Assembly: GCF_022378355.1 (NCBI RefSeq)
Contig: NZ_JAKMAJ010000001.1
Location: 434,001 to 498,000, forward strand
Length of the DNA stretch: 64,000 bases
Direction: 5' to 3'
Source: Brenneria bubanii
GTDB taxonomy: Bacteria; Pseudomonadota; Gammaproteobacteria; Enterobacterales; Enterobacteriaceae
Under the pieces are notes generated by a model that was not told the DNA's origin, did no database searches, and saw nothing but the letters and a program-made list of their open reading frames with translations. Shown in pieces: positions 1 through 11,340 of the stretch (position 1 is its first letter; each line of letters begins with the position of its first letter). A program made the translations under genes and the position numbers.

Positions 1-723
1 GCGCATATACTGCTGCGGGCTATAATTTCTCGGCCGTTTGGGATCGTCCAACGTATAGCCGTCGTGGATCGCCACACGGATTTCATGCGCATCGAAATCC
101 GCTTCGCTGATAAAACGCACATCATTGGTCGCCACAACCGGCAAATTGTATTTGGTCGCCAGCTCCACTGCAGCATGCAGATAGCTCTCTTCATCCGGAC
201 GTCCGGTGCGGATCAGTTCCAGATAATAACGATCGGGAAAATGTTGCTGATAAAAGGCCAGGCACTGTTCGGCCTGCGCCTGATTGCCGCGCACCAGAAA
301 TTTGCCGATATCGCCCTGGCGGCCGCCGGATAGCAGCAACAGGCCTTTGCTATATTCAATCAGCCAGTCACGATCGATGGTCGGGCCTTCAGCCCCATAG
401 CCTCGTTGATAGGCGTGGGATATCAGTAGCGTTAAGTTCTGGTAGCCTTCATTATCCATCGCCAGGATCGTAAGATGAGCAAGTTCATCGCCCAATTCTT
501 CACTCGCGACGTAAAGATCGGCGCCGACAATAGGCTTAATACCGGCGCCGTGAGCGCCGCCATAAAACTTGACCAACCCGCACAGGTTGGTGAAATCGGT
601 AATCGCCAGCGCCGGCATGCCGAGGGCCGCGGTTTTTTTTACCAGCGGCCCGACCTTTGCCAGCCCATCGATCATGGAATAGTCACTGTGAACACGCAGG
701 TGGACAAAACGTGGTTCGGCCAT
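1..723 (-). CDS. dnaE: DNA polymerase III subunit alpha, N-terminal part
   Basis: This is the replicative polymerase catalytic subunit; only the first 241 codons lie in the window and the rest continues past position 1. The reading frame starts with [20 protein letters not shown] and stays open to the edge. The HSDYS stretch near residues 12-16 is the opening motif of the N-terminal PHP domain of bacterial alpha subunits, and the following 200 residues read as uninterrupted PHP-domain sequence like E. coli DnaE. It lies downstream of lpxB-rnhB on the same strand, the usual enterobacterial order. A 198-bp gap with an inverted repeat separates it from rnhB. The start ATG at 723 gives the conserved E. 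coli N terminus. Confidence 0.97.
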   Translation of the reverse strand, partial: MAEPRFVHLRVHSDYSMIDGLAKVGPLVKKTAALGMPALAITDFTNLCGLVKFYGGAHGAGIKPIVGADLYVASEELGDELAHLTILAMDNEGYQNLTLLISHAYQRGYGAEGPTIDRDWLIEYSKGLLLLSGGRQGDIGKFLVRGNQAQAEQCLAFYQQHFPDRYYLELIRTGRPDEESYLHAAVELATKYNLPVVATNDVRFISEADFDAHEIRVAIHDGYTLDDPKRPRNYSPQQYMR

Positions 724-750
724 ATCCAGATCCCAGAATTTATCGATTAG

Positions 751-783
751 TCAGCGCCGTAATAAAGATTATTACGGCGCTGA
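751..783. repeat. 14-bp perfect inverted repeat between rnhB and dnaE
   Basis: Two perfectly complementary 14-base arms (751-764 and 770-783) flank a 5-base loop, just upstream of the dnaE start. There is no clean U-tract after it on the minus strand, so it is not a classical intrinsic terminator. It could be an operator, a weak terminator or an mRNA hairpin close to the dnaE ribosome binding site. The rest of the 724-921 gap shows nothing I recognise. Confidence 0.6.
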
Positions 784-921
784 AGGTTAATGATGGAGTC
801 AATGACGCCCCGTTATCGTCATGCCGGCGTCAGCAGGCATTCAGCAACGCCGAGTCGCCTGCGCGCGGACGACGTCGCGTTGTTTCTGCTACCCGATAAG
901 CGGGCTACATTAATAATGATT

Positions 922-1521
922 TTACGCTAATCCTAACGCCCGTTTAACCGGGGCAAAACTCCGGCGATGAAACGCGGTAGCGCCCAGCGCCGCCAGTTTC
1001 TCCAGATGGAAAGCGGTCGGATAGCCTTTATGTTTGGCAAAACCATAATCCGGGAACAGCTTATCCAGTTCGACCATTTCCCGATCGCGCGTTACTTTCG
1101 CCATAATCGATGCCGCGCTAATCTCAGCCACCCGGCTGTCGCCCTTCACCACCGCCAGAGACGGCATTGGCAACGCAGGACAACGATTTCCGTCGATCAG
1201 CACAAAATCCGGCGTCAATATCAGCCCGGCTACCGCCCGCTGCATCGCCAACATGGTGGCATGCAGGATATTTAATCGGTCAATCTCTTCGGGCTCAGCG
1301 CGCCCCAGGCTCCAGGACAGCGCCTTCTCTTTTATTTCATCATACAGCGCCAAACGGCGCTTTTCGCTTAACTGCTTCGAGTCCGCCAGTCCGACGATAG
1401 GCCGGGAAGGATCGAGAATGACCGCGGCGGTGACTACTGCGCCCACCAGAGGACCGCGTCCTACTTCATCAACGCCCGCGATACAGTAATACTCCTGCGG
1501 GTAGATAAACGCATCATTCAT
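922..1521 (-). CDS. rnhB: ribonuclease HII
   Basis: Endoribonuclease that cleaves the RNA strand of RNA-DNA hybrids and removes single ribonucleotides from DNA. The protein is 199 residues, the usual size. The catalytic DEVGRG motif is at residues 18-23, and a second acidic motif (VLIDGNRCP) lies near residue 110, followed by the [18 protein letters not shown] stretch typical of type 2 RNases H. The start overlaps the lpxB stop by 4 bp (ATGA), indicating translational coupling within the lpxA-lpxB-rnhB cotranscribed block. dnaE follows on the same strand. Confidence 0.97.
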   Translation of the reverse strand: MNDAFIYPQEYYCIAGVDEVGRGPLVGAVVTAAVILDPSRPIVGLADSKQLSEKRRLALYDEIKEKALSWSLGRAEPEEIDRLNILHATMLAMQRAVAGLILTPDFVLIDGNRCPALPMPSLAVVKGDSRVAEISAASIMAKVTRDREMVELDKLFPDYGFAKHKGYPTAFHLEKLAALGATAFHRRSFAPVKRALGLA

Positions 1522-2663
1522 GATTTTACTAATTCCAATACGGCTTGCGCCGCCTGTTCGTCGGCATTACAGCGAATCTGCTGATGCAAATCCAGAAACG
1601 TTGCCCGCAGAGCGGCGATCTTATGTTCGTCCGCCAGCCAGGGCATTAATGCCGCCGCCAGTTTATCCGGCGTGCAATCCGTTTGCAGCAGTTCTGTCAC
1701 CAGCTCCCGTCCCGCCAGCAGGTTAGGCAGGGAAACCCAGGGGGTTTTTACCAACTTCTGCGCCAGCCAGAAGGTGAAAGGCTTCATTCGATACCCCACC
1801 ACCATCGGACATTTCGCCAACATACATTCCAGCGCGGCCGTTCCCGAAGCCAACAAAGTAGCATCACTGGCAACCATGGCCTCACGCGCCTGCCCGTCCA
1901 GAATACGAAGCGGCAAATCGGGCGCGACGCTATCTTTAATTCGTTCAAACTGCTCACGACGTTTGCTGTTGACCAGCGGCACGACAATTTCCAGTGCGGG
2001 AAAACGCTGATGCAGAAGCGTTGCGGTTTGTAAAAAAACGCCGCTGAGCATTTCCACTTCCGCGCCACGGCTACCGGGCAGCAGCGCCAGGCAACGCGCG
2101 TCGACAGGGATCCCCAGGGTTGATCTGGCAGCCTGTTTGTCCGGATGCAACGGCATGGCGTCAGCCATCGTATGGCCGATGAAACGGCAAGGGACGTTAA
2201 AACGATCGTAAAACGCTTTTTCAAAAGGAAGAAACGCCAGGACCAGATTGGTCGACCTGCCTATTTTGAAAACGCGTTTTTGACGCCAGGCCCAAACGGA
2301 CGGGCTGACATAGTGAATGGTGCTGATACCACGTTGTTTGAGATTGCCTTCCAGCGTGATATTAAAATCAGGCGCATCGATACCGACGAAAACATCGGGC
2401 TTTAATTCGCTAAAGCGCTGCGTTAAGTCCCGGCGAATTTTAAGCAACCGCGGTAAGCGCTCAAGCACTTCCACGATCCCCATAACCGCCAGTTCTTCCA
2501 TTTCGTACCAGGCTTCGCAGCCTTCAGCCTGCATACGCGGCCCGGCGACGCCGACAAAACGGGCATCGGGGATTTTCTCTTTCAGCGCACGAATCAAGCC
2601 GGCGCCGAGAATGTCGCCGGAGGTTTCTCCGGCGACCAGTCCGATAACTAAAGGCCGAGACAT
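1518..2663 (-). CDS. lpxB: lipid-A-disaccharide synthase
   Basis: Glycosyltransferase (family 19) that condenses UDP-2,3-diacylglucosamine with 2,3-diacylglucosamine-1-phosphate to form the lipid A disaccharide at the inner membrane face. The protein has 381 residues, the family size. It opens with the AGETSGD glycine-rich motif (residues 11-17) and contains the [13 protein letters not shown] acceptor/donor site segment near residue 270. The start ATG lies 3 bp after the lpxA stop, and the stop overlaps rnhB by 4 bp. This fits one operon with lpxD, fabZ and lpxA. Confidence 0.98.
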   Translation of the reverse strand: MSRPLVIGLVAGETSGDILGAGLIRALKEKIPDARFVGVAGPRMQAEGCEAWYEMEELAVMGIVEVLERLPRLLKIRRDLTQRFSELKPDVFVGIDAPDFNITLEGNLKQRGISTIHYVSPSVWAWRQKRVFKIGRSTNLVLAFLPFEKAFYDRFNVPCRFIGHTMADAMPLHPDKQAARSTLGIPVDARCLALLPGSRGAEVEMLSGVFLQTATLLHQRFPALEIVVPLVNSKRREQFERIKDSVAPDLPLRILDGQAREAMVASDATLLASGTAALECMLAKCPMVVGYRMKPFTFWLAQKLVKTPWVSLPNLLAGRELVTELLQTDCTPDKLAAALMPWLADEHKIAALRATFLDLHQQIRCNADEQAAQAVLELVKS

Positions 2664-2666
2664 AGA

Positions 2667-3455
2667 TTAACGGATGATACCGCGGGTAGAACGAGCGAAG
2701 AAATCAACAAATGCCTGTACGGCCGGATGTTTCTGAGCCAAGGCTTCTATTTCCGGCTTTACCTCATCCAGGGTTTTACCGCTGCGATATATCAGCTTGT
2801 AAACATTGCGGATAGCATGCTGCGTGTCTTTCTCAAAACCACGGCGCTTCAATCCCTCGATATTCAAGCCAAACGGCGTTGCGTGATTTCCCTGCGCGAT
2901 AACGTAAGGAGGCACATCCTGAGCTACGCCGGAGCACCCGCCGACCATGACATGAGCGCCGATGATACAGAACTGATGTACCGCCGTCATACCGCCTATA
3001 ATGGCGAAATCATCAACGGACACGTGTCCGCCCAACGTCGCATTATTGGCAAAAATACAGCGATTGCCGACAACACAATCGTGCGCAATGTGCGTGTTGA
3101 CCATAAAAAGATTATCGCTGCCGATTTTGGTCACCCCACCGCCTTGTTCCGTAGCACGGTGAATAGTGACACTTTCGCGGATACGGTTACGATCGCCGAT
3201 CTCAACGCGAGTCGGCTCTCCTGCATACTTCAGATCCTGATTCACTTCACCGATTGAGGCGAACTGGTAGATTTCGTTATCGCGGCCAATCTTGGTTATA
3301 CCATTAACCACAACATGCGATTTCAATACAGTACCTGCACCGATCTCAACTTGAGAACCGATATAGCAGAATGGGCCGATATGCACACCGGCGCCAATGA
3401 CGGCGCCGTCTTCAACAATCGAGCCAGGATGAACAAAGGCGGTTTGATCAATCAC
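2667..3455 (-). CDS. lpxA: UDP-N-acetylglucosamine O-acyltransferase
   Basis: First enzyme of lipid A synthesis: moves a 3-hydroxyacyl chain from ACP to O-3 of UDP-GlcNAc. The hexapeptide-repeat body forms the left-handed beta-helix, and the catalytic His lies in [10 protein letters not shown] chose the GTG at 3455 (protein begins [10 protein letters not shown]). It gives 262 residues, exactly the E. coli length, and a GGGAGG ribosome binding site lies 9 bases upstream. The longer open frame upstream would only add non-conserved residues that overlap fabZ. The GTG begins 4 bp beyond the fabZ stop, so the two genes are tightly coupled, which suits enzymes competing for or sharing the hydroxyacyl-ACP pool. 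Confidence 0.97.
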   Translation of the reverse strand: MIDQTAFVHPGSIVEDGAVIGAGVHIGPFCYIGSQVEIGAGTVLKSHVVVNGITKIGRDNEIYQFASIGEVNQDLKYAGEPTRVEIGDRNRIRESVTIHRATEQGGGVTKIGSDNLFMVNTHIAHDCVVGNRCIFANNATLGGHVSVDDFAIIGGMTAVHQFCIIGAHVMVGGCSGVAQDVPPYVIAQGNHATPFGLNIEGLKRRGFEKDTQHAIRNVYKLIYRSGKTLDEVKPEIEALAQKHPAVQAFVDFFARSTRGIIR

Positions 3456-3459
3456 GGTA

Positions 3460-3915
3460 TCAGGCCTCCCGACGACGAGCACACATCATTGACGCTTCAC
3501 AGGCGATCTCACCATCAACTTTAGCTACGCCTTTAAAGCGCGCAACGCCGCGACGCTCTTTTATGAATTCAACCTCAAGGATCATTTGATCCCCGGGTTC
3601 TACAGGGCGTTTAAAACGCGCTTCATCAATTGCCGCAAAGTAATACAGCTCGCCAGGCTCAAGTTTGCCGACGCTTTTAAACGCCAGAATGCCCGTTGCC
3701 TGCGCCATTGCTTCCAGAATCAACACGCCAGGAAAGATTGGCTTACCTGGGAAGTGGCCTTGAAAGAAAGGTTCATTAAAAGAGACGTTTTTCACCGCCC
3801 GTAAAAATTTTCCTTCTTCAAAATCAAGTACACGGTCAACCAATAAAAACGGGAAGCGGTGCGGTAATAGTTCTAAAATCTCTTCAATATGCAGAGTATG
3901 AGTGTCAGTAGTCAA
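3460..3915 (-). CDS. fabZ: 3-hydroxyacyl-ACP dehydratase FabZ
   Basis: Hot-dog fold dehydratase of fatty-acid elongation that balances phospholipid against lipid A precursor use. The catalytic His is in [10 protein letters not shown] and the catalytic Glu is in LILEAMAQ. Two starts are possible: ATG at 3933 or TTG at 3915. I chose the TTG because it gives 151 residues like E. coli FabZ, starts at the conserved TTxTHTL sequence, and has an AGGAAG ribosome binding site 7 to 8 bases upstream. The ATG has no Shine-Dalgarno sequence. A rare start codon could keep FabZ levels low. lpxA follows after 4 bp. The 207 bp between this start and lpxD hold no gene. Confidence 0.95.
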   Translation of the reverse strand: MTTDTHTLHIEEILELLPHRFPFLLVDRVLDFEEGKFLRAVKNVSFNEPFFQGHFPGKPIFPGVLILEAMAQATGILAFKSVGKLEPGELYYFAAIDEARFKRPVEPGDQMILEVEFIKERRGVARFKGVAKVDGEIACEASMMCARRREA

Positions 3916-4122
3916 AATACTCTTCCTGTCCATAAAACTGATGCCATCAACAACACGGCCTGCTCAGACCCTAAAAGGGGGATCTTCAGGCAGGCCGCAA
4001 ATAAGGATTAGTACACTGGTGCGCGAACGTTATTCAATCACAAAGCACTATTTTCTCACACCCGGACCTTTCGTTTACATCCAGACTATGCGTTTTCACC
4101 TAATCAGACAAAACGCCGGTGA

Positions 4123-5145
4123 CTAGCTTTTATCAATTTTTCGCTCAACGGCTTTTAACCGCTTGCTTATATCATCAATATTCATCACCAGCGCGGCGGT
4201 CTTACGCCAAACTTTATTCGGCTGCAAAGGAATGCCCGAAGAGTATACCCCAGGTTCGGTGATCGGTCTCATAACCATACCCATTCCGGTCACCGTAACT
4301 TTGTCGCAGATTTCCATATGACCATTGATCACGCTGGCTCCGCCGATCATGCAATAGCGGCCGACCTTCAGGCTGCCCGCCATAATAACGCCGCCAGCGA
4401 CTGCCGTATTGTCGCCAATCACAACGTTGTGCGCAATCTGGCATTGATTATCAATGATGACGCCATTACCAATGATCGTATCATCCAATGCGCCGCGGTC
4501 GATGGTGGTACTGGCGCCGATCTCAACCCGATCGCCGATTCTGACCGAACCTAACTGCGGGATCTTTACCCAGTTGCCGCGATCGTTGGCGTAACCAAAG
4601 CCATCGGAACCAATGACCGCCCCTGACTGAACCAGGCACTGTTCGCCCATCTCGACATTATGATAAACCGTTACGTTCGCCCATAACCGGGTTCCGGCGC
4701 CGAGACGCGTATTTTTACCAATAAAGCAGCCCGGCCCAACGATGACGTTGTCGCCCAGCCTTACGCCGGATTCAATGACCGCATTCGCGCCGATAGCAAC
4801 ATTCTGTCCCAGGGAGGTATCCGCCGCGACGACCGCACTGGGTGCGATATCCGCAGCCGGGGCAGGCGTGGTATCCATCAACTGCGCCATACGCGCGTAG
4901 GTCAGATAAGGATTTTTCACCACCAGCGCCGCGACCTGACAGTATGGCAAATCCGCCTCAGTCAGCACAATCGCAGAGGCTTTCGTCTGCGCCAATTGCT
5001 CACGATAGCGACTGTCAGAGAGAAAAGTAATCTGCCCTGACTTTGCTGAATGCATAGAAGCTACACCGGTGACGACGACACTGCCGTCACCGTGTAATTG
5101 CGCATCCAACTGTTGTGCTAAAGCATCCAGTCGAATTGAATACAT
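4123..5145 (-). CDS. lpxD: UDP-3-O-(3-hydroxymyristoyl)glucosamine N-acyltransferase
   Basis: Third step of lipid A synthesis, adding the N-linked hydroxyacyl chain. The protein has 340 residues, as in E. coli. An N-terminal uridine-binding domain (residues about 1-100) is followed by a long run of hexapeptide repeats. The catalytic His is expected in the [13 protein letters not shown] stretch near residue 240. A C-terminal helix ([14 protein letters not shown]) closes the acyl-chain tunnel. The start lies 3 bp after the skp stop, so the gene is in the bamA-skp-lpxD-fabZ-lpxA-lpxB operon. Confidence 0.98.
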   Translation of the reverse strand: MYSIRLDALAQQLDAQLHGDGSVVVTGVASMHSAKSGQITFLSDSRYREQLAQTKASAIVLTEADLPYCQVAALVVKNPYLTYARMAQLMDTTPAPAADIAPSAVVAADTSLGQNVAIGANAVIESGVRLGDNVIVGPGCFIGKNTRLGAGTRLWANVTVYHNVEMGEQCLVQSGAVIGSDGFGYANDRGNWVKIPQLGSVRIGDRVEIGASTTIDRGALDDTIIGNGVIIDNQCQIAHNVVIGDNTAVAGGVIMAGSLKVGRYCMIGGASVINGHMEICDKVTVTGMGMVMRPITEPGVYSSGIPLQPNKVWRKTAALVMNIDDISKRLKAVERKIDKS

Positions 5146-5148
5146 GAA

Positions 5149-5646
5149 TTATTTAACCTGCTTCAGCACATCGGCAGTGATGTCTTTTGCATTTGCCGAA
5201 TAAGCGACGGCATTGGCATCGATCACAACATCATAACCTTCTTTACTGGCAACAGATTTTACCGCGTCCTGAATACGGCTCAGGATTTTGTTACGTTCTT
5301 CCATCTGACGACGGCGGTTATCCTGATCAAACGCCTGCGCTTTAGCGGAGAACTGATCGCGCTGCGCCATCAGATCTTTTTCCATTTTGCTACGATCGCT
5401 GGCCTTCATGGTAGAACCATCGCGCTGCAACTTTTGCATTTTAGTCTGCAGATCTTTTTCCATGGCTTGCAAATCAGTCGCGCGACCTTTGAACTCATTT
5501 TCAAGTTGACGAGCTACCGTTTCACGCTGCGGTAACTGCTGGAAAATGTTCGATACGTTAACAACGGCAATTTTGTCGGCGGCCTGAACACCGGCCGAAG
5601 CCGCTAATGCCAAACCAAGACTTGCAGCACACAACCACTTTTTCAC
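5149..5646 (-). CDS. skp: periplasmic chaperone Skp (OmpH)
   Basis: Trimeric holdase that shields unfolded outer-membrane proteins on the way to the BAM complex. A Sec signal peptide is evident: a KK start, a leucine/alanine core and a cleavage site after GVQA near residue 22. The mature part is largely charged helix ([20 protein letters not shown]), forming the tentacles, with a short beta part at each end. Length 165 compares with about 161 in E. coli. It lies between bamA and lpxD in the conserved order. Confidence 0.97.
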   Translation of the reverse strand: MKKWLCAASLGLALAASAGVQAADKIAVVNVSNIFQQLPQRETVARQLENEFKGRATDLQAMEKDLQTKMQKLQRDGSTMKASDRSKMEKDLMAQRDQFSAKAQAFDQDNRRRQMEERNKILSRIQDAVKSVASKEGYDVVIDANAVAYSANAKDITADVLKQVK

Positions 5647-5782
5647 TATAAACTCCTCAACCTAACCTGTTTGTGCCTGAGCACATGTTGATGTACATGG
5701 CGTAATCACGCTGGTAAAGCTATCAGCCCTGAACATGACATACGTCGATGCAACCTGCTATATACGATCTGCCGACGTTACA

Positions 5783-8206
5783 TTACCAGGTTTTGCCAAT
5801 ATTAAACTGGAACTGTTCCGACTTGTCTCCATCGTACTTTTTAACCGGCTGGGCATAGGAGAATACCAATGGCCCAAGCGGAGACATCCATTGCAGGGCG
5901 ATCCCGCTTGAAACGCGGAAATTACCCGGCTTACTGTAATCGGGAATACCCGCGGCGATGGTTGCCGACGTGTTTTCCCAGTTGGTATCCCAAACCGTAC
6001 CGCCGTCAACAAACAACGAGGTGCGCACCGAGTTGGCATACTTCTCACTGATAAACGGCGTAGGTACAATCAGTTCCCCGCTCAGCACCGCCATGGCGTT
6101 ACCGCCCACCGCGTCATCCGATTTTTCAACCGGGCAGGATGAATACGAGGTATTGCTGCTATTACATTGGTAATATGCCGCTTTAGGCCCGATGGTATTC
6201 GACTGGAAGCCGCGCACCGTACTTGAGCCACCCGCGTAGAAGTTATCATAGAACGGCACTTCTTTATCACCCAGACCATCGGCATAACCTGCGCGCGCTC
6301 GACCCATCAGCACCCAGTTGCGATTTTCGCTCAGCGGGAAGTAGGTCGCGGAATCAAACGTCAGTTTGTAATATTCGTTATCCGAGCCGGGGATCGTCAC
6401 TTTGGCGTTCGCCGACACGCGGGACCCTTCGGTCGGGAAATAACCGCGATCCAGCTTGTTGTATACCCAGCCGGTATTCAGGAAGAAATCATTCGCTTTA
6501 TAGCTGGCTTTGGAATGTTCGTTCGCACTGACGATCTCCGGATTAACGCCGACTTTATCCAGATAACGCCACATGGCTATCTGAGGCGACATATTGGATA
6601 CATCGTTATGTACATAGTCCATCCCCAGACGCAGCGAGTTGTTCTCGTTGATTGGGAATCCTAACGTGCTGCCGATGCCATAACTGGAGTTGGTGTAGTC
6701 AGACAGGTCGGCATCGTAGGCTTTAAATTTGTTATAGAAGATACGACCGCCCAGACTGACGCCGTCGACCGTAAAGTACGGATCGGTCAGCGACAGTTCG
6801 ACATAGGTCTGATAGTCGTTTTTCGTCCCGCTGATGCCGACGGAATTACCGGTACCCAGCCAGTTATCCTGCTGCACCCCAGCCTGGAAGCTGACGCCGC
6901 TTTCCGTACCGAAACCGACGCCGAAGTTGAACGTCCCGGTGTTGCGCTCTTTGACCTTATAGGTCACATCGACCTGATCCACAGTGCCTGGAACGCGTTG
7001 AGTTTCTACATCCACGCTTTCAAAGTAGCCCAACCGGTTCAGACGTTCCTTACCCTGTTCGACGAGATCGTTTCCTAACCAACCGCCTTCCATCTGACGC
7101 ATTTCGCGACGCAAAACAGCATCTTTCGAGGTGTCATTGCCTTCGAAACGGATGCGGCGGACGGAGAATCGGTTACCGGCATCCACGTTGATGTCCAGCT
7201 TGACCGTCTTATCGGCGTCATTGATTTCAGGCTGAGTCACCACGCGCGGATAGGCATAACCATAACGGCCTAGCAGCTTTTTGATATCCTCTTCCATGTG
7301 GGTAACTTTGGTGCCGTTATACAGCTCGCCCGGCTCAATTTTGGTCAGATTTTCAATTTCCGCAGAGTGACCGGCCAAATTCCCTTTAACCGCGACGCCG
7401 GAAAGTTTGTACTGATCGCCTTCCGTCAGATTAATCGTAATATAGATACCCTTTTTATCGGGAGTCAGACTGACCTGAGTGGAATCGATATTGAAACGCG
7501 CATAGCCGCGATCCAGATAAAAGCTGCGCAGCGTTTCCAGGTCACCGGAAAGCTTTTGTTTCTGATATTTACGATCGCCCACCAGATTCCACCACGGCAC
7601 TTCATCACGCAGTTGGAAACGAGAGATCAATTCATCGGTGCTGAATGCGTTATTTCCGACGATGTTGATCTGCTGAATCTTGGCAGAGACCCCTTCGGTA
7701 AATACCAGCTTCAAATCGACGCGGTTACGGGGCAACGGGGTGACCACGGCCTTGACCGACGCGCTGTATTTACCCACGCTGTAGTAGAAGTCTTCCAGTC
7801 CTTTTTCGATACTGGAAAGCGCCGTACGATCCAACGCTTCGCCGACCCGCACGCCGCTGGCGTCCAGATTTTGCTTCAGCATGTCGTCTTTTACCGACTT
7901 ATTACCGGAGAAGGTCAGGCTGGCAATCGTCGGGCGCTCTTTGACCTGCACAATCAGCGTTTCGCCGTCGCGCAGAACACGAACGTCTTCAAAATTTCCG
8001 GTAGCGAACAAAGCGCGGATGGTATTCCCGATATCATCATCACTAACGCTATCGCCAACACGGACTGGCATACTGAGTAATGCCGCTCCGACGGCAACCC
8101 GTTGCAGGCCCTCGAAATGAATGTCCTTCACTACGAACCCGTCTGCACCGTATACGGTGGCGCTGCTAAACAGCAGCGACGCTATGAGCAACTTTTTCAT
8201 CGCCAT
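5783..8206 (-). CDS. bamA: outer-membrane protein assembly factor BamA
   Basis: Omp85-family insertase that folds beta-barrel proteins into the outer membrane. It has 807 residues: a signal peptide ([20 protein letters not shown]), five POTRA domains to about residue 420, and a 16-strand barrel. The conserved STVRGFQSN motif of extracellular loop 6 is present, and the protein ends in the barrel signature FNIGKTW. Sequence is near-identical to E. coli in the POTRA region. The surface loops are much more divergent, and loop 6 keeps its two cysteines in a shortened form. rseP lies 35 bp upstream and skp downstream. Confidence 0.99.
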   Translation of the reverse strand: MAMKKLLIASLLFSSATVYGADGFVVKDIHFEGLQRVAVGAALLSMPVRVGDSVSDDDIGNTIRALFATGNFEDVRVLRDGETLIVQVKERPTIASLTFSGNKSVKDDMLKQNLDASGVRVGEALDRTALSSIEKGLEDFYYSVGKYSASVKAVVTPLPRNRVDLKLVFTEGVSAKIQQINIVGNNAFSTDELISRFQLRDEVPWWNLVGDRKYQKQKLSGDLETLRSFYLDRGYARFNIDSTQVSLTPDKKGIYITINLTEGDQYKLSGVAVKGNLAGHSAEIENLTKIEPGELYNGTKVTHMEEDIKKLLGRYGYAYPRVVTQPEINDADKTVKLDINVDAGNRFSVRRIRFEGNDTSKDAVLRREMRQMEGGWLGNDLVEQGKERLNRLGYFESVDVETQRVPGTVDQVDVTYKVKERNTGTFNFGVGFGTESGVSFQAGVQQDNWLGTGNSVGISGTKNDYQTYVELSLTDPYFTVDGVSLGGRIFYNKFKAYDADLSDYTNSSYGIGSTLGFPINENNSLRLGMDYVHNDVSNMSPQIAMWRYLDKVGVNPEIVSANEHSKASYKANDFFLNTGWVYNKLDRGYFPTEGSRVSANAKVTIPGSDNEYYKLTFDSATYFPLSENRNWVLMGRARAGYADGLGDKEVPFYDNFYAGGSSTVRGFQSNTIGPKAAYYQCNSSNTSYSSCPVEKSDDAVGGNAMAVLSGELIVPTPFISEKYANSVRTSLFVDGGTVWDTNWENTSATIAAGIPDYSKPGNFRVSSGIALQWMSPLGPLVFSYAQPVKKYDGDKSEQFQFNIGKTW

Positions 8207-8241
8207 CGTTGTTATGCGTTTTTCCTAACCTAATCCCACGC

Positions 8242-9597
8242 CTACAGGCGAGAGAAATCATTGAAAAGTGCGAGTCCCATTAGCAACATCAGCAACACCG
8301 CGCCAATGCGGTAACTAAAGTCCTGCACACGCTCAGAAACCGGCCTGCCCTTTAACTTTTCAATTGCAAGAAAGAGCAGGTGTCCACCATCCAATACGGG
8401 GAGCGGGAACAGATTGATGATCCCCAGATTGACGCTGATTAAGGCCAAAAACATGAGGTAATAAATCAATCCGTAATCAGCTGACATTCCCGCGCCCTGG
8501 GCAATCGAAATCGGACCGCTCAAGTTATTCAGCTTAACATCGCCCGTAACCAGCTTCCCCAACATACTGACGGTCAACTTCATCAGTTGCCAGGTTTTAT
8601 CTGTTGCCTGATAGATAGCGCTAAACGGCCCATACTGACGTACCGTTCGATATTCCTCAGGAAGCGGGGTGACGCTCGGTACAACGCCGGCGAACCCTTC
8701 CATCCTGCCGCTACCGACTGACTTGCTATCGGGCGTCAACGTAAGCGGCAATGTTACTCCGCCTCGCTCCACATCCAACGTAATACCTTGACCGGGATTA
8801 TCGCGGACGGCAATAACGAAAGATCGCCACTCCGTTAAAACCTGTCCGCCGACTTTAACGATCCGATCCCCTGCTTGTAAACCCGCTTTTTCTGCGGCCG
8901 ACCCTGATTGAACTTGAGTTAACACCGGCTCAATCTGCGGCCCCTTGGGAACAATCCCCAATGAGGTGGCGGGATCTTGCTTATCCGGTTCAAACTGCCA
9001 GTTATGCAGATCCAGCGTTTTCAACGCGACCTGGCCGGAGCCCAAAGGCGCCGTACCAATCACCACACTGTCGTCGCCGATTTTACCAATCAGAGCCAAA
9101 CGCGCCGCATCCCAATCAGGCGTTTCGATACCGTCAACCGACTTTAGTTCAATTCCGGCGGACATTTCAGCCTGCGAAGCGATGGAGTTGGGCAATATTT
9201 CACCAACCACGGGGCGCACGCCGGGAACCCCGATAATAAAGACCAGCCAATACGCCGCAACGGCAAAAATGAAATTGGCAATCGGCCCTGCGCTAACGAT
9301 GGCCGCGCGTTGCCAAACCGTTTTATGGTTAAAGGCCTGATGACGAAATTCCGGCGATACGGTATCGATACGCTCATCGAGCATTTTGACATAACCACCC
9401 AGCGGGATGAGGGCGATAACGTATTCGGTCCCGAGGCGATCGCGGCGCCGCCATAAAGCACGGCCGAAACCGACCGAAAAACGTTCGACTTTGACGCCGC
9501 AGCGACGAGCAACCCAGAAGTGACCAAACTCATGCACGGTGATCAACACACCCAACGCAATGATAAACGCAGCCAAACTCCAGAGGAAATTCATCAT
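8242..9597 (-). CDS. rseP: sigma-E regulator site-2 protease RseP
   Basis: Inner-membrane zinc metalloprotease that cuts RseA within the membrane after DegS, freeing sigma-E, and clears remnant signal peptides. The HEFGH zinc motif lies at residues 22-26 in the first membrane segment. Two PDZ domains occupy the periplasmic middle, and the second metal-binding site LPVLDGG lies near residue 400 before the last membrane helices. Two adjacent ATG codons (9597 and 9594) could both start it; the second would give the 450 residues of E. coli. It sits between cdsA and bamA, linking stress sensing to outer-membrane assembly. Confidence 0.98.
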   Translation of the reverse strand: MMNFLWSLAAFIIALGVLITVHEFGHFWVARRCGVKVERFSVGFGRALWRRRDRLGTEYVIALIPLGGYVKMLDERIDTVSPEFRHQAFNHKTVWQRAAIVSAGPIANFIFAVAAYWLVFIIGVPGVRPVVGEILPNSIASQAEMSAGIELKSVDGIETPDWDAARLALIGKIGDDSVVIGTAPLGSGQVALKTLDLHNWQFEPDKQDPATSLGIVPKGPQIEPVLTQVQSGSAAEKAGLQAGDRIVKVGGQVLTEWRSFVIAVRDNPGQGITLDVERGGVTLPLTLTPDSKSVGSGRMEGFAGVVPSVTPLPEEYRTVRQYGPFSAIYQATDKTWQLMKLTVSMLGKLVTGDVKLNNLSGPISIAQGAGMSADYGLIYYLMFLALISVNLGIINLFPLPVLDGGHLLFLAIEKLKGRPVSERVQDFSYRIGAVLLMLLMGLALFNDFSRL

Positions 9598-9619
9598 AAA
9601 TATTCTCTACTGTCTCACA

Positions 9620-10477
9620 CTAAACGGCTTTAAACATTAATAACATCAGGCAGGAGAACACCGGTACGGCCGCCGTCAGACTATCAATACGATCAAGTAC
9701 GCCGCCATGTCCCGGAATCAAATGGCTACTGTCTTTTATACCCGCCTCGCGCTTGAACATGCTCTCAGTCAAATCGCCCAATACGGAAGCCAACGCAGCG
9801 ACAATCGAACAGATCAGTAACGTTGACTGAGAAATGGTTAAGGGCGCATAACGGCTGAACAGTAAAGAAATCACCGCGGAAGTAACCAGCCCGCCGATAA
9901 GGCCTTCCCAGGTTTTACCCGGTGAAACTTTCGGCGCCAGTTTGCGCTTGCCGAACAGCCGACCAAACATATAGGCCCCGCTATCCGCTCCCCATACCAA
10001 CAGCATGACATACAGTAGCCACCACGCGCCGCTGAAGGGATTGATATCATAATTATACTGGCGAAGCGCAACCATTCCCCAGAAAAAAGGGACTATCGTC
10101 ACCACCCCGAATACCAGACGCAGAATGCGTGAATGGCGCCATAAAGACGCAGAGGCCGGATAAAACAGGACCAAAAACAGCGCAACAACCCACCAGATAA
10201 GAGATATCCAGAGTGCCCCGCTAATTTGCGGCACATGGATAGAGTAATGATACGCCGGCAGCGTCAACAGCATCAGCGCCAATAGGAAACCACACAGAAT
10301 CGCCAGCCAGAGCCGTTGACCATATGAGGCAAACCCTGATAGCTGCCCCCATTCCCAAGCCGCCAACATACAAACGGCCAGGGTCACCAGGGTAAAGCCC
10401 AGAGGGGGCAACAAAAATAGTGCTGCAATAACGATCGGTATTAAAATCAAAGCAGTAATCAGGCGATACTTCAGCAA
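9620..10477 (-). CDS. cdsA: phosphatidate cytidylyltransferase
   Basis: Integral membrane enzyme making CDP-diacylglycerol from phosphatidic acid and CTP, the branch point of phospholipid synthesis. It has 285 residues with about eight hydrophobic segments. The family signature near the C terminus is clear (SVLGDLTESMFKREAGIKDS then HGGVLDRIDS). The start is TTG at 10477, preceded by a GGGGGAA Shine-Dalgarno sequence. It begins with the same LKYRLI residues as E. coli CdsA. uppS ends 9 bp upstream, so the two are cotranscribed. Confidence 0.98.
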   Translation of the reverse strand: MLKYRLITALILIPIVIAALFLLPPLGFTLVTLAVCMLAAWEWGQLSGFASYGQRLWLAILCGFLLALMLLTLPAYHYSIHVPQISGALWISLIWWVVALFLVLFYPASASLWRHSRILRLVFGVVTIVPFFWGMVALRQYNYDINPFSGAWWLLYVMLLVWGADSGAYMFGRLFGKRKLAPKVSPGKTWEGLIGGLVTSAVISLLFSRYAPLTISQSTLLICSIVAALASVLGDLTESMFKREAGIKDSSHLIPGHGGVLDRIDSLTAAVPVFSCLMLLMFKAV

Positions 10478-10486
10478 AAGTTCCCC

Positions 10487-11248
10487 CTAGGATGCATTGG
10501 CATCGATAGGTGTTGTTCTCCCGAAGCGACGCTCGCGTTGTGCAAATGCATTCAGCGCACCTTCAAAAACTTGTTCGTCAAAATCAGGCCAAAGGACATC
10601 GGTAAAATAAAGCTCGGCATAAGCGATTTGCCATAACAGGAAATTACTTATTCGATGCTCCCCGCCTGTTCGGATCACTAAATCAACCGGAGCCAGGTCA
10701 TTCAGGCACACATATTGGCATAATGAATCTTCATCGATACTATCGGGACGCAACGTTCCTTCCTGTACCTGCTCTGCAAGCCGTCGTACTCCCTGAATGA
10801 TATCCCAACGGCCGCCATAATTCGCAGCAATATTCAGCGTCAGGCCCGGATTATTTTTTGTCAGTTCTTCAGAGCGGCGAATACGTTCCTGCAAACGCAG
10901 GCTAAAACGACTGATATCGCCGATGATGCGCAAACGAACCTTATGCTTATGCAGGCTTTTCACTTCACTGTCCAGAGCCCGGACAAAAAGCTCCATCAAA
11001 GCCGTCACTTCCTGCGCGGGGCGATTCCAGTTTTCACTGCTGAATGCATAAAGCGTTAACGCATCAAGTCCATGACTGGCGGCAAAACTCACTGCCCGGC
11101 GTACGGATTTAACGCCGGCCTGATGACCAAAAATCCGCAGTTTTCCCCGACTTTTAGCCCAGCGGCCATTTCCATCCATGATGATGGCGACATGCCGAGG
11201 CCCGGCGAATGGCAGATTATCGGCACTTTTTTGATTATCGGACGGCAT
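10487..11248 (-). CDS. uppS: undecaprenyl diphosphate synthase
   Basis: Cis-prenyltransferase that elongates farnesyl diphosphate to the C55 carrier used for peptidoglycan and O-antigen (also called IspU). The catalytic segment [11 protein letters not shown] (Asp25) is near the N terminus, and the [15 protein letters not shown] and [15 protein letters not shown] motifs lie near residues 195-220. Length 253 matches the family. cdsA follows after 9 bp. A terminator lies between dxr and this gene, so uppS probably begins its own transcript reading into cdsA-rseP-bamA. Confidence 0.98.
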   Translation of the reverse strand: MPSDNQKSADNLPFAGPRHVAIIMDGNGRWAKSRGKLRIFGHQAGVKSVRRAVSFAASHGLDALTLYAFSSENWNRPAQEVTALMELFVRALDSEVKSLHKHKVRLRIIGDISRFSLRLQERIRRSEELTKNNPGLTLNIAANYGGRWDIIQGVRRLAEQVQEGTLRPDSIDEDSLCQYVCLNDLAPVDLVIRTGGEHRISNFLLWQIAYAELYFTDVLWPDFDEQVFEGALNAFAQRERRFGRTTPIDANAS

Positions 11249-11314
11249 AACGAATACTTATATCCTTAAACAATAAATACGACAGACCTTCCGTAACATC
11301 AGCCCCTGTCAGCG

Positions 11315-11340
11315 CAAAAAAGCCGTGAACGATCACGGCT
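11315..11340 (-). terminator. intrinsic terminator after dxr
   Basis: On the minus strand an 8-bp stem (AGCCGTGA/TCACGGCT, 11321-11340) with a 4-base loop is followed by six U residues. It lies about 110 bp past the dxr stop and before uppS. It separates dxr transcription from the uppS-cdsA-rseP operon. Confidence 0.85.

Noticed and set aside
7298-8080. 260-codon plus-strand open frame
   Set aside because: It is the antisense shadow of bamA. It has no conserved motifs and bamA matches E. coli throughout.
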